Of a DNA stretch of 62,806 nucleotides, positions 34,934 to 43,982 are shown in pieces. How positions within the stretch are numbered: the first letter of the stretch is position 1; every line of letters starts with the position of its first letter. The stretch is taken from contig NZ_FNCN01000035.1 of the NCBI RefSeq assembly GCF_900100605.1, positions 1-62,806 on the forward strand. Reading direction: 5' to 3'. The notes under the pieces were generated by a model. That model saw only the letters and a program-made list of their open reading frames with translations, was not told the DNA's origin and did not search any database. This DNA comes from Sinosporangium album (GTDB lineage Bacteria > Actinomycetota > Actinomycetes > Streptosporangiales > Streptosporangiaceae). The position numbers were made by a program, and so were the translations under genes.

Positions 34934-36490
34934 TCACTTCAGCGGGCCGACCGCCTTCACATGCACACGGACGGCGGGCCCTTCGAGGTAGCTGAGCGGC
35001 ACCTCGGCAAGCTCGACGATCTCCACTTTCGACGGGTCGGCGCCCGCGGCCACCGCCCGGTCCGCGGCCTCCCTCCCGGCCCGCTCGATGGCGGCCTCCC
35101 TGTCCCCGCGAGCCCCGACGATCGTGTCGAACCGCCCTCCGGCCAGGGCGACGGCCGCGCCCACGGCGTTGGCCACGTCGGCGTCGCGGGGCCGTACGAC
35201 CTCTCCCACGCCGGGGATCGCGCCGGGCACGATGAACGCCCCGCCGCCGACCGCGACCAGCGGCCGGTCGGCCCGCCCGAACAACACGCGGTCCACCGCG
35301 TCGGCCACCATCGCGTCGGCACGCCGTACGGCTGCCGCCAGGCGCCTCGCCACGTCCTCCCCCGCCGGGACCGGGCGCGTGCCCACGCGTCCGCGGCCCG
35401 CGGCGACGGCGGCGTCGGTCATCGTCGGCGTCGGCCCGCCGAACACCAGGGCCTCGCGCGTGAGGCGGTGGCCCACCGAGCGCGGGCCGACGGCCCCGTC
35501 GCGGACGACGCTGCCGCCGCCCAGCGCGATGGCCAGGATGTCGGGCATGCGGAAGCCGGTGGTGACCCCGCCGATGTCGACGGCGGCGGACGACTCCCGG
35601 GGGGAGCCGCCCACGAGCACGCCGAGGTCGGTGGACGTGCCGCCGACGTCCGCCACGACCGCGTCCGGCACGCCGGACAGGAACACCGCGCCCCGCAGGG
35701 AGTTGGCCGGTCCCGAGCCGATGGTCAGCACCGGGTAGCGGGCGGCGTGGTCCACGGCCATGAGGGTGCCGTCGTTCTGGGTGAAGTAGGTGGCGGGGGC
35801 GAGGCCGCGGCCCGCCAGGGCGTCGCGCAGCGCGCCGGTCACGTCGCGGGCCACGCCGTACAGCGCGGCGTTGAGGACGGCGGCGTTCTCACGTTCCACC
35901 AGCCCGAGCGAGCCGATCTCGTGCGAGAGGGAGATCGGCGTGCCGCCGCCGAGCTCCTCCCGGACGATCTCGGCGACCTCATGTTCCTGGTCGGGGTTAG
36001 CCGGACTGAACACCCCCGTCACCGCCACCGCGTCGGCCTCCACCCCGGCGAGGAAGCGGCGGATCCCGGCACGCTCCAGCGGCGCGATCGGGCGCCCGTC
36101 CACGAAGTGGCCGCCGCCCACGATGATCTCGCCGGCCGACACCGCGTGCCGCAGGTCCTCGGGCCACCCGGTGAGCGGCGGGATCGACCGGGTCGCCGGG
36201 GCGCCGAGGCGCACGACGGCGACGCGGCCGAGCGAGCGCCGCTCCAGGATCGCGTTGGTGGCGTGCGTAGTGCCGAGCATCACCCGGCCCACCTCGCGGC
36301 CCCGCTCTCCCACCTCGGCGAGGACGGCGTCGAGCGCGTCCCGCAGCCCGCCGGTCACGTCGGGGCTGGTGGGGCGCTTGGCCCTGGCCACGATGCGGTC
36401 GCCCGCGTCGAGCACCACCGCGTCGGTGTTGGTGCCGCCGACGTCGATGCCCACGCGCAGCGCGGAGCCTGCCCTGCCGTCGTCGCTCAC
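34934..36490 (-). CDS. Hydantoinase/oxoprolinase-family protein (HyuA 2, DUF917-associated)
   Basis: A 518-residue HyuA-like ATPase, shorter than HyuA 1. The N-terminal GIDVGGTNTDAVVLD and the central ADVGGTSTDLGVLVGG define the ATP-binding fold; VAVGGGAFIVPG is near the C-terminus. The GTG at 36490 overlaps the DUF917 stop as GTGA, so the two are translated as a pair. This short type commonly occurs next to DUF917 rather than HyuB. It lies upstream of the transporter genes in the same operon. Confidence 0.88.
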   Translation of the reverse strand: MSDDGRAGSALRVGIDVGGTNTDAVVLDAGDRIVARAKRPTSPDVTGGLRDALDAVLAEVGERGREVGRVMLGTTHATNAILERRSLGRVAVVRLGAPATRSIPPLTGWPEDLRHAVSAGEIIVGGGHFVDGRPIAPLERAGIRRFLAGVEADAVAVTGVFSPANPDQEHEVAEIVREELGGGTPISLSHEIGSLGLVERENAAVLNAALYGVARDVTGALRDALAGRGLAPATYFTQNDGTLMAVDHAARYPVLTIGSGPANSLRGAVFLSGVPDAVVADVGGTSTDLGVLVGGSPRESSAAVDIGGVTTGFRMPDILAIALGGGSVVRDGAVGPRSVGHRLTREALVFGGPTPTMTDAAVAAGRGRVGTRPVPAGEDVARRLAAAVRRADAMVADAVDRVLFGRADRPLVAVGGGAFIVPGAIPGVGEVVRPRDADVANAVGAAVALAGGRFDTIVGARGDREAAIERAGREAADRAVAAGADPSKVEIVELAEVPLSYLEGPAVRVHVKAVGPLK

Positions 36491-37572
36491 GTGATGTCCT
36501 CGAGGGGAATGTAATCCAGGTCGTAGCCGAAAGCACGGGGTCCGGCGGTCGCGATTCCGCGGGGTGTGCGCCACAGCGGGTCGCACGGCCAAGCGAGCAC
36601 GCTGACGCGCTGCCCGTAGCGCAGCCCCTCGGTCTGTACGGCCGACGCGGTCTGGGTGTCGACGATGCCGATCAGGTCGGGCACGGTCGCCAGGACCCGT
36701 CCGTCCTCCGTCGCGACGAGGTTCTCGTTCTGGATCTCCAGGGTGAGGGCGCGGTCGCGGTCCTCGCCGACTCCGGTGATCGTGACGGTGCCCCGGGCGA
36801 ATCCGCCGGTGGTCTCGCGCCTCAGATCGGTGATCTTCCCGTTGACGAGGATCTTGGCGCCGAGTTCCGCGGCCAGTGCGGCCAGCGGGGCGGCGGTGCG
36901 CTCGACGGCGCGGCCCAGGGCGAGGGCGAGGCCGACGGTGCCTTCGATGACCGCGCCGCGGGCCTCGCCGACCGGCAGGATGTAGTCGGCCATCAGCGCG
37001 CTCGATCCGGCGGCGACGCACACCGCGCGGGCGATCCGCTCGGCCCACAGCCCGTCGACGGGCCGCACGGTGGTCACGTTGCCGACGACGTCGGCCATGA
37101 CGATCGGGGTGGGGGGAAGTCCCGCGACGAACATCGAGACCATCTGGACCTCGGGGAAGGCCCGGCCCATGCCGTCGGCGTCGAGCAGCGGCAGGCCGAG
37201 CCTGGCGGCCCAGGCGACGGGGTGGACACCGTTGCCGCCCCCGATCTCGGAGGGCATGACCGCCGCGGGGGCCCGCCCGAAGAGGCGTTCGGCCTCCCGC
37301 CGGATGAGTTCCGGCTCATCGTCGCCGTGGATCATCTCGTGGCCGACGGTCGGGGCGCCGATGCTCCCCAGCGGGAGGATCAGGTCGCCGTCGTCCAGGT
37401 CGTCGAGGCCGACGAGAGGCACCTCGCCGTATTCGCGGATGGCCCGGCCGGCGGCGAGCGCGGCGGAGCGCACGTCACCGCCCCCTCCCGTGCCGAGTAC
37501 GGCACAGCCGCGGGCCAACGGCGCGACATCGTCCAACGTGAGGAACCTGGTCGCCTCCATGATGAAGATCAT
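36487..37572 (-). CDS. DUF917-family protein
   Basis: A 361-residue protein of a family regularly found with HyuA-like proteins. The N-terminal GCAVLGTGGGGDVRSAALAAGRA and the SEIGGGNGVHPVAWAARLGLP segment are typical. The catalytic role is not established. Two in-frame ATGs (37572 and 37560) both fall inside a perfect inverted repeat and neither has a Shine-Dalgarno. It is the first gene of the 12-kb minus-strand operon. Confidence 0.82.
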   Translation of the reverse strand: MIFIMEATRFLTLDDVAPLARGCAVLGTGGGGDVRSAALAAGRAIREYGEVPLVGLDDLDDGDLILPLGSIGAPTVGHEMIHGDDEPELIRREAERLFGRAPAAVMPSEIGGGNGVHPVAWAARLGLPLLDADGMGRAFPEVQMVSMFVAGLPPTPIVMADVVGNVTTVRPVDGLWAERIARAVCVAAGSSALMADYILPVGEARGAVIEGTVGLALALGRAVERTAAPLAALAAELGAKILVNGKITDLRRETTGGFARGTVTITGVGEDRDRALTLEIQNENLVATEDGRVLATVPDLIGIVDTQTASAVQTEGLRYGQRVSVLAWPCDPLWRTPRGIATAGPRAFGYDLDYIPLEDIT

Positions 37573-37574
37573 GG
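37557..37574. promoter_or_regulatory. Inverted repeat covering the DUF917 start codons
   Basis: CCATGAT-GAAG-ATCATGG, perfect 7-bp arms. Both candidate ATG codons of the operon's first gene lie inside it. A second palindrome, GACATCTGTC, lies at 37584-37593. It could be an operator or a translation-controlling hairpin. Confidence 0.5.
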
Positions 37575-37998
37575 AGCAATCAGGACATCTGTCTCAAGGT
37601 CCTCAACGACATGAAATTGCACTTTATTCGCGATTGATAACAACAGAATCACCCGCCCCGACATGTCCGTCGTCGATCCGCATAACGGACCGCGTCGGCA
37701 TTGCCGGGAGGGGCGAATCTTCAAGAATGGCCGAAACGGCAGGACCGAAATAGCCGAAACAGCCGAAATGGCCGCCAGCGGGTCGGCTGGGCGGCCAGAT
37801 CGGTGAGATCGATAAAGTCAATTCGGCACGTCAGACCCGGAGGCCAGGCCAGAAGACCAGGCCAGAAGACCGGGCCAGGAAATCAGGTCGGATCAGGTCG
37901 GATCAGGCCAGGCGCTCAGGAGGTCACGGAATCGGGTCAGGGTGCGCGGTCAGGGTGTCCGGTCAGGAGATCGGGTCGATGTGCCGGGCCGGGTCCGA
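37573..37998. other. 426-base intergenic region with simple repeats
   Basis: The first ~90 bases are AT-rich and should contain the operon promoter. Then come four CCGAAA-type repeats (37730-37775), two copies of CCAGGCCAGAAGA (37844-37870) and two of TCAGGTCGGA (37883-37903). Small ORFs here are low complexity (for example GCFGYFGP) and I do not accept them as genes. Confidence 0.6.
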
Positions 37999-38952
37999 TC
38001 AGTAGGCCCCGAGCACGTCCACCACGAAGACCAGGGTGTCGGTGCCCTTGATCTGCGCCTGGGGCTGCCCCTGCTTGCCGTAGCCGAGGTCCGGCGGGAT
38101 GGACACCAGCAGGCGGCTGCCGACCTTGGCGCCGACGATCGTCTGGTCCCAGCCCTTGATCACCTGGCCGACGCCGATCGGGAAGGAGACCGGCTCGCCG
38201 CCCTTGCTCCAACTGGAGTCGAACTCGCGGTCGCTGCCCCAGATCTTGCCGGTGTATTGCACAACAGCCGTCTGCCCCTTTTCGACCTTGGGTCCCTTGC
38301 CCTCGATGACGGTCTTGTTGACGAGCTCCTTGGGCGCCGGGGCGTCGGTCTTGGTGGTCAGCTTGGGCGCGGCGCCCTCGGGGCTCTCCAACGTGATCCC
38401 CTTGACCCCGGGGTCGCCGGCGGTGCCGCTGATCTTCGGCGTCACCACGCTCACCGGGTCGAACACGAAGACCTTGGGCACGCTCACGTCGATGCCCTGC
38501 TGCTTGGCCTGCTCCAGATCCTGCTTGGTGTAGCTGTCGCCGGGCGCGACCACCGCGACGAACCGGCCGCCGGGCTTGACCTTGTGGAAGGCGTCGAACA
38601 GCACCTTGGGCAGCTTGTCGTCGACCTTGATCAGCTCGGGCTTGGCGCTGTAGGTGGAGCCGGCCATGGTGTTGCTCTTGCCGTCCCAATCGAAGACGGT
38701 GAGGTTGGAGATGACCGAGTCGCCCTTCTTGAAGGGTGTGCCCTGCCCCTCGCTGACCATGTTGACGGACGACGTCGTCGCCGGTTTGCCGCCGGGGAAG
38801 GTCACCTGCGGCTGCTTACCCGCCTCACCGGTGACCTTGATGGCGGACGAGGACGCGTTAGTGGCGGTGCCCGCTCCAGTGCCCTTGTCCGTGCCGCAGG
38901 CGGCGGCGAAAAGCAATGGCACGGCGGCGAGAACGGCCAATGGGCGGCGCAT
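37999..38952 (-). CDS. FKBP-type peptidyl-prolyl cis-trans isomerase lipoprotein
   Basis: A 317-residue exported protein. The signal peptide ends in a lipobox (LLFAAAC, Cys19). The C-terminal FKBP domain, about residues 220-317, is complete: QTAVVQYTGKIWGS, FPIGVGQVIKGWDQTIVG and LLVSIPPDLGYG. The preceding region looks like a second, degenerate FKBP-like domain (FKKGDSVISNLTVFDWDGK). It would assist folding of secreted proteins outside the membrane. The ATG at 38952 has an AGAGGA ribosome-binding site. An FKBP gene near pafA is a conserved actinobacterial neighbour. Confidence 0.9.
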   Translation of the reverse strand: MRRPLAVLAAVPLLFAAACGTDKGTGAGTATNASSSAIKVTGEAGKQPQVTFPGGKPATTSSVNMVSEGQGTPFKKGDSVISNLTVFDWDGKSNTMAGSTYSAKPELIKVDDKLPKVLFDAFHKVKPGGRFVAVVAPGDSYTKQDLEQAKQQGIDVSVPKVFVFDPVSVVTPKISGTAGDPGVKGITLESPEGAAPKLTTKTDAPAPKELVNKTVIEGKGPKVEKGQTAVVQYTGKIWGSDREFDSSWSKGGEPVSFPIGVGQVIKGWDQTIVGAKVGSRLLVSIPPDLGYGKQGQPQAQIKGTDTLVFVVDVLGAY

Positions 38953-39085
38953 AGTTGGATTCCTCTGGGGAAGACGGCAGGTTCGCGCAACCATACCCGA
39001 GTGCGGTGTAGGGCCGGGCTAAGCAAACACTTGCCATGCTGATAGTTGACCCGACTTTTCAAAGCCGCCCGCGCGCCGCCGGAAT

Positions 39086-39117
39086 CCGAGCGGACGGGGC
39101 CGGTCCCGCCCGCTCGG
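39086..39117 (-). terminator. Terminator after pafA
   Basis: CCGAGCGGACGGG, 6-base loop, CCCGCCCGCTCGG; 12 of 13 pairs match. It lies 11 bases past the pafA stop. Confidence 0.65.
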
Positions 39118-39127
39118 AGGCGTCGGG

Positions 39128-40486
39128 CTACATGCCCGCGATGAGCTTCTCCACCCGCTCGTCGACACTGCGGAACGGGTCCTTGCACAGCACGGTGCGC
39201 TGCGCCTGGTCGTTGAGTTTGAGGTGCACCCAGTCGACGGTGAAGTCGCGCCGCTTCTCCTGGGCCTTGCGGATGAACTCGCCGCGCAGCCGGGCCCGCG
39301 TCGTCTGCGGCGGCACGGACTTGGCCTCGAAGATCTTCAGATCGGAGGCCACCCGCTCGACCGCTCCCTTGCGCTGGAGCAGGTAGAACAGGCCGCGCCG
39401 GCGGTGCACGTCGTGGTAGGCCAGGTCGAGCTGGGCCACGCGCGGCGACGACAGCGGCAGATCGTACTTCTTCCGGTAGCGCTCGATGAGCTGGTATTTG
39501 GTGACCCAGTCGATCTCGCGGGCGACGAGGTCCAGATCGCCGGTCTCCACCGCGCGCAACGTACGCTCCCACAGCTCCAGCACGCGGTGCGCCACGTCGT
39601 CGCCGCCGCGCCGCTCCACGAAGTCCCTGGCCTTGGAGAGGTATTCCTGCTGGATCTCCAGCGAGGACGCCTCCCGCCCGTTGGCCAGGCGCACCCGCCT
39701 GCGGCCCGTCATGTCATGCGAGACCTCGCGGATCGCCCGGATGGGGTTCTCCAGGCTGAGGTCGCGCATCACGGTGCCGGCCTCGATCATGCGGAGCACG
39801 AGGTCGGTGGCGCCGACCTTGAGCAGCATGGTCGCCTCGCTCATGTTGGAGTCGCCGACGATCACGTGCAGCCGCCGGAACCGCTCGGCGTCGGCGTGCG
39901 GCTCGTCGCGGGTGTTGATGATCGGCCTGCTGCGGGTCGTGGCCGAGGACACGCCCTCCCAGATGTGCTCGGCCCGCTGGCTCACGCAGTACACCGCGCC
40001 GCGCGGCGTCTGGAGCACCTTGCCCGCGCCGCAGATGATCTGCCGTGTGACCAGGAAGGGGATGAGCACGTCGGCGAGCCGTCCGAACTCCCCGTGCCTG
40101 CCGACGAGGTAGTTCTCGTGGCAGCCGTAGGAGTTGCCCGCCGAGTCGGTGTTGTTCTTGAAGAGGTAGATGTCACCGGCGATGCCCTCTTCGCGGAGCC
40201 GCTTCTCGGCATCGACGAGAAGGCCCTCAAGGATGCGCTCACCCGCCTTGTCGTGGGTCACCAGCTCCACGACGTTGTCGCACTCGGGTGTGGCGTATTC
40301 AGGATGGCTGCCCACGTCGAGATAGAGACGCGCGCCGTTGCGTAGGAAGACGTTGCTCGACCGACCCCAGGACACCACTCGCCGGAACAGGTAACGCGCC
40401 ACCTCGTCAGGAGACAGTCTTCGCTGTCCCCGAAACGTGCACGTGACGCCGTACTCGTTCTCCAGCCCGAAGATGCGACGATCCAT
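39128..40486 (-). CDS. pafA: Pup-protein ligase PafA
   Basis: A 452-residue ligase that uses ATP to join the C-terminal glutamate of Pup to lysines of target proteins. The N-terminal [11 protein letters not shown] includes the catalytic Glu9. [18 protein letters not shown] and [30 protein letters not shown] are strongly conserved nucleotide- and substrate-binding regions. The ATG at 40486 is preferred over the GTG one codon before it: TAGTGT lies 6 bases upstream, which fits a leaderless message. A terminator follows. Confidence 0.96.
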   Translation of the reverse strand: MDRRIFGLENEYGVTCTFRGQRRLSPDEVARYLFRRVVSWGRSSNVFLRNGARLYLDVGSHPEYATPECDNVVELVTHDKAGERILEGLLVDAEKRLREEGIAGDIYLFKNNTDSAGNSYGCHENYLVGRHGEFGRLADVLIPFLVTRQIICGAGKVLQTPRGAVYCVSQRAEHIWEGVSSATTRSRPIINTRDEPHADAERFRRLHVIVGDSNMSEATMLLKVGATDLVLRMIEAGTVMRDLSLENPIRAIREVSHDMTGRRRVRLANGREASSLEIQQEYLSKARDFVERRGGDDVAHRVLELWERTLRAVETGDLDLVAREIDWVTKYQLIERYRKKYDLPLSSPRVAQLDLAYHDVHRRRGLFYLLQRKGAVERVASDLKIFEAKSVPPQTTRARLRGEFIRKAQEKRRDFTVDWVHLKLNDQAQRTVLCKDPFRSVDERVEKLIAGM

Positions 40487-40603
40487 CACAACACACTATG
40501 TGGTGCGGAGGCTGCGGGGGAGAGATCTTACCCGGCGTTTTGTGCGCGATCACGGGCCCGCGCCTCGGCGGGCCCGGTCGCGACCGATCAGGATCGGGCC
40601 AGG

Positions 40604-40658
40604 GCCCGCTCAGGGATCACTCAGAGCCCGCCCAGGGATCACTCAGGGATCGCTCAGG
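40604..40658. repeat. 22-bp imperfect tandem repeat
   Basis: Two near-identical 22-base units containing CAGGGATCACTCAG, plus a partial third, ending over the stop of the secreted-protein gene at 40654. Confidence 0.7.
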
Positions 40659-41184
40659 AGGTGAAGATCTCGGCGACCTTCACGATCCTGCCCTTCACCG
40701 TCCAGATCAGCGAAGGCTGCTTCTGCCCCTTGGCGATGCGCTTGAGGAGCTCGGCGCGGGAGCAGCGCTTGGTGCCGACGCCGCGCTTGTCCATCGTCGT
40801 CTTCGTCATGTCGCACCCGTAAGCGCTGAGGAAGACGACGTTGCGGGCGATCGGGGCCGCGTAGGCCGTCACATCGCCTTCGGGGGGAGCGACGAAGCTG
40901 TCGACGTGCTTGCCCCGCTTGTACCTGACGGGGACGTACTCCGCGGTCCCGGCTCTGTAGACCGTGAACCAGCCTCGCAGGACGCTGTCGCGGCGGGGTT
41001 TGATGCCCTTGGTGAAGTCGTGGCCGGGGTCGCTCTGGAAGCTCCTGCCGTACGGCGCGGGCTCGGGGAGGTTGGGGATGGGGGTGGCGACGGCGGCGGG
41101 CGCGAGCCCCGCCACGGTCGCGAGGGAGACGGCCGCGGCCGCGGCGGTGAGGGCGGCACGGCGGGTAAGAGTGGAAGTCTTCAC
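40654..41184 (-). CDS. Secreted hypothetical protein
   Basis: A 176-residue protein with an export signal: TLTRRAALTAAAAAVSLA, then AxA cleavage near AVA-TP (residue ~34). The double arginine is compatible with Tat export but the motif is not strict. The mature part is basic, with two cysteines (YGCDMTKT and KRCSRAELL) that could form a disulfide. I recognise no family. It lies between prcA and pafA, which are usually neighbours, on the same strand as both, but behind a strong hairpin, so it is probably transcribed on its own. Confidence 0.7.
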   Translation of the reverse strand: MKTSTLTRRAALTAAAAAVSLATVAGLAPAAVATPIPNLPEPAPYGRSFQSDPGHDFTKGIKPRRDSVLRGWFTVYRAGTAEYVPVRYKRGKHVDSFVAPPEGDVTAYAAPIARNVVFLSAYGCDMTKTTMDKRGVGTKRCSRAELLKRIAKGQKQPSLIWTVKGRIVKVAEIFTS

Positions 41185-41207
41185 ATCCGGATAAGACGAC
41201 CCTGGCG

Positions 41208-41267
41208 GGGCCGGGGTTGACGCGGATCAGGTGATGTGGGTCACATGATCCGCGTCAACCCCGGCCC
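41208..41267 (-). terminator. Large terminator after prcA: 22-bp perfect inverted repeat
   Basis: Arms 41208-41229 and 41246-41267 are exact complements; inside, GTGA/TCAC adds four more pairs around a 6-base loop. It begins 9 bases after the prcA stop. There is no U-tract. Confidence 0.85.
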
Positions 41268-41275
41268 GGCCTCGG

Positions 41276-42175
41276 TCAATCGCCAGAACCGGTGTCGATC
41301 TCGCCCTCGGGAGCGGTCGGGGGTGCCTTGTCGTCCTTGCCCTTCGCGGATCTGCCGTTCGCGGTCTTGCCGTTGCCGGTCTTCCCTGCGGCGGGCTTGC
41401 CGGATTCCGCCGGCTTACCGGATTCCGCGGGCTTGTCCGGCTCGGCCGGGCCCTCCTGCTCGCCCTCCGCGGCGGGGGCCGCGGCCTCGCCCTCGGCGAG
41501 CAGCGCCGTCAGGCGCGCCCCGGTGAGCCGCTGGAACTTGCGGTGCGGCCGGTTGCGGTCGAGCACCGCCACCTCAAGCTGCGTGGCGGGCGGCTGGTCC
41601 CCGCCCGGCTCGGTCAGCGCGAACAGGGCCGCCGACAGCGCCTCGGCGAGGGGCATGCCCTCGCGGTAGCGCTCCTTGAGGCGCCCGCTCACGGCCTCGG
41701 CCTGCCCGCCCATCGCCGAGGTGCCGTGCTCGTCGAAGACCGACCCGTCGAAGGTGAGGCGGTAGATCTGGTCGGACTCGGGCGTCTCGCCCACCTCGGC
41801 GACCACGATCTCGACCTCGAAGGACTTGACCGACTCGGTGAAGATCTGGCCGAGGTTCTGCGCGTAGACGTTGGCGAGGCCGCGGGCCGTCACGTCGCCC
41901 CGGTCGTAGGTGTAGCCGTTGATGTCGGCGTAGCGGATGCCGGCGAGCCGCAGTGCCTCGAACTCGTTGTATCGGCCGACCGCAGCGAACCCGATGCGGT
42001 CGTAGATCTCACTGATCTTGTGCAACGCCCTGGACGGGTTGGGGGCGACGAACAAGATGCCGTGCTCGTACTGCAGCACGACCACGCTGCGGCCACGCGC
42101 GATGCCCTTACGCGCGTAATCCGCCTTGTCCCGCATGATCTGCTCAGGCGAGGCATATCCAAAGGGCATGGACAC
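41276..42175 (-). CDS. prcA: 20S proteasome alpha subunit PrcA
   Basis: A 299-residue alpha subunit that forms the outer gated rings of the 20S core. The start [26 protein letters not shown] is the conserved N-terminal gate and helix H0. The C-terminal ~70 residues are Ala/Pro/Gly/Lys-rich repeats ([15 protein letters not shown]), longer than in Mycobacterium. The first codon may be GTG 42175 or the ATG two codons later. prcA lies 36 bases after prcB, in the usual order prcB-prcA. Confidence 0.95.
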   Translation of the reverse strand: MSMPFGYASPEQIMRDKADYARKGIARGRSVVVLQYEHGILFVAPNPSRALHKISEIYDRIGFAAVGRYNEFEALRLAGIRYADINGYTYDRGDVTARGLANVYAQNLGQIFTESVKSFEVEIVVAEVGETPESDQIYRLTFDGSVFDEHGTSAMGGQAEAVSGRLKERYREGMPLAEALSAALFALTEPGGDQPPATQLEVAVLDRNRPHRKFQRLTGARLTALLAEGEAAAPAAEGEQEGPAEPDKPAESGKPAESGKPAAGKTGNGKTANGRSAKGKDDKAPPTAPEGEIDTGSGD

Positions 42176-42211
42176 CGGTGTGTGTTCCTCTCGTGGTGGA
42201 GTGCGGGCAGG

Positions 42212-43057
42212 CTAGCGCAGATCGGCGGCGGGGCCGTCGGGGGCGTTCATACGCCCGTCGAGCAGCGTCCGGACGTGGCCCGCGACCTCCCCGTCGGGCA
42301 GTCGTCGGAACCCGTCGGCGGTGACGATCGCCACGACGGGCCAGATCTCGCGGGTGACATCGGGGCCCGCGGTGGCAGAGTCGTCGTCGGCGGCGTCGTA
42401 GAGCGCCTGCAGGCACGTGAGTACGGTGTCGTCGGGCGAGGAGCCCTCCCGGTAGAGCTTCTTGAGCGCGCCCCTGGCGAAGATCGATCCCGAGCCGATG
42501 GTGTGGAACCGCTGCTGCTCGTACGGCCCGCCGCCCACGTCGTAGCTGAAGATGCGGCCGGCGCCCGACACCTCGTCGTAGGCGGCGAAGAGCGGTACCA
42601 CCACCATCCCCTGCATGGCCATGGGAAGGTTGCCGCGGATCATCGCCGCCAGGCGGTTGGCCTTGCCCGCGACCGAGAGCGTGCGCCCTTCCAGCTTCTC
42701 GTAGTGCTCCAGCTCCACCCGGTAGAGGCGGGCCATCTCGATGCCGATGCTCGCGGCTCCGGCGATGCCCATGCAGGAGTGGTCGTCGGCCCGGAAGACC
42801 TTCTCCATGTCGCGCTGCGAGATCTGGTTGCCCGAGGTCGCCCGACGGTCGCCGGCCATCACCACACCGCCCTCGCAGGTGGCCGCGACGATCGTGGTGG
42901 CGTGCGGGATCTGGTCGCCGATCGGGGTGGCCGGGGCATGGCGGCCGGGCAGCAGCCCGGGCGCGTAGGTCCCGACGAACTCGGTGAACGAGGGGCTCCC
43001 CGTGTTATGGAAAAGGTGGTTCGTCAAGCCGGCGGGCAGGTCCCTGTGCGGTGCCAC
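42212..43057 (-). CDS. prcB: 20S proteasome beta subunit PrcB
   Basis: A 281-residue precursor of the catalytic beta subunit. A 53-residue propeptide ends at HA, and the mature enzyme begins at Thr54 ([21 protein letters not shown]), the nucleophile. The GTG at 43057 has a GGAGGGAG ribosome-binding site. It forms the inner rings of the core with PrcA. The pup gene lies upstream, separated by 249 bases. Confidence 0.96.
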   Translation of the reverse strand: MAPHRDLPAGLTNHLFHNTGSPSFTEFVGTYAPGLLPGRHAPATPIGDQIPHATTIVAATCEGGVVMAGDRRATSGNQISQRDMEKVFRADDHSCMGIAGAASIGIEMARLYRVELEHYEKLEGRTLSVAGKANRLAAMIRGNLPMAMQGMVVVPLFAAYDEVSGAGRIFSYDVGGGPYEQQRFHTIGSGSIFARGALKKLYREGSSPDDTVLTCLQALYDAADDDSATAGPDVTREIWPVVAIVTADGFRRLPDGEVAGHVRTLLDGRMNAPDGPAADLR

Positions 43058-43306
43058 GCGACTCCCTCCAAAACAGTACGTCCTATACGGCCGACCCTAC
43101 TCATGTTGCCGTGCTGCTTGCACTTCCCTCGATCAGCTACGCGTGAACCCGCCCCGGCCGACGGTCTTCACCGGTGGCCGGGGCGGACGGGACGGAACCG
43201 GCCGCGGCGCCCGTGGTACGGCGCACGCCTCAGAGCGCGGAGGGCCGGTCCGGCGGCCTCGGCCGGACCGGCCCTCCGATCAACCGGCTCCTCGGGGGCG
43301 GCCGGT

Positions 43307-43516
43307 CTACTGGCCACCCTTCTGCACATATGAACGAACGAACTCCTCGGCGTTCTCTTCGAGGACCTCGTCGATTTCGTCAAGAATGGAGTCGACGTCT
43401 TCGGAGAGTTTCTCGTGGCGCTCCTGAACCTCAGGGGACGCCTGGGTCTCGGTCTCCTCTACCTCGTTCTCGCGCCGGCCTGTCTGCTTCTGGCCGCCCG
43501 TGTCCTTGGTCGCCAT
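43307..43516 (-). CDS. pup: Prokaryotic ubiquitin-like protein Pup
   Basis: A 69-residue protein that tags proteins for the proteasome. It is acidic and disordered, with a central coiled-coil-forming segment (EVQERHEKLSEDVDSILDEID) that binds ARC, and ends in GGQ. The terminal Gln must be deamidated by Dop before ligation. The ATG at 43516 has a GGAGG site 8 bases upstream; a GTG two codons earlier is less likely. Dop is not adjacent but 6.7 kb away. Confidence 0.97.
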   Translation of the reverse strand: MATKDTGGQKQTGRRENEVEETETQASPEVQERHEKLSEDVDSILDEIDEVLEENAEEFVRSYVQKGGQ

Positions 43517-43982
43517 GTGCACTACCTCCGTATGGGGGACGGTCCCTCTGCCAACTTATCTTCCCCGAACCCGCCCGGATTGCGCCTTGTTCCTCGCTCC
43601 GGGATTGACGGAACGGCAATTCGCCCTGGATTGGATGACTGAACCATCCAATCCAGGATCGTCCCCCTCGGCCGAGGGCCCGCGACCGGCCCGGTGCTCC
43701 GGGCATCGGACTCCCATGACGACTCCAGGACACACCACCACGAAGCGAAGGAGAGCTGCGGTAACCCCTGGGAAGATTTAACCCGATACGGGAACACTCG
43801 CCACTGATCTTGAGGCAGGATGTAAGGGACGTCCTCGCCGCCGGGCCGGCGGAGAGGTAAAACGCCTGTGGAGGCGATGCAGGTCCCAGCGGCACGCGCC
43901 GCGTCGGGCGATCGCCGGTTTGACAGGAATCCCAGCCGGTGACGGAATGGGCCCCGGATTCGTTGTGGGTGGAGGCCAGAGC
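43517..43982. promoter_or_regulatory. 466-base divergent region between pup and the pseudokinase
   Basis: Holds the promoters for pup-prcB-prcA and for the kinase-like gene. It contains a perfect 13-bp inverted repeat at 43625-43657. Overlapping ORFs in this region have no recognisable protein features and I reject them. Confidence 0.45.
43625..43657. repeat. Perfect 13-bp inverted repeat in the pup upstream region
   Basis: CCTGGATTGGATG, loop ACTGAAC, CATCCAATCCAGG. It is AT-richer than its surroundings and lies about 110 bases upstream of pup, so an operator is more likely than a terminator. Confidence 0.7.

Noticed and set aside
37624-37821. 65-codon minus-strand ORF with FGCFGYFGP repeats
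   Set aside because: Made from simple repeats in a spacer, no ribosome-binding site, no family.
40490-40653. Repeat-rich spacer as a CRISPR-like or regulatory array
   Set aside because: Only two to three degenerate units, no spacers, and part overlaps the end of a coding region.
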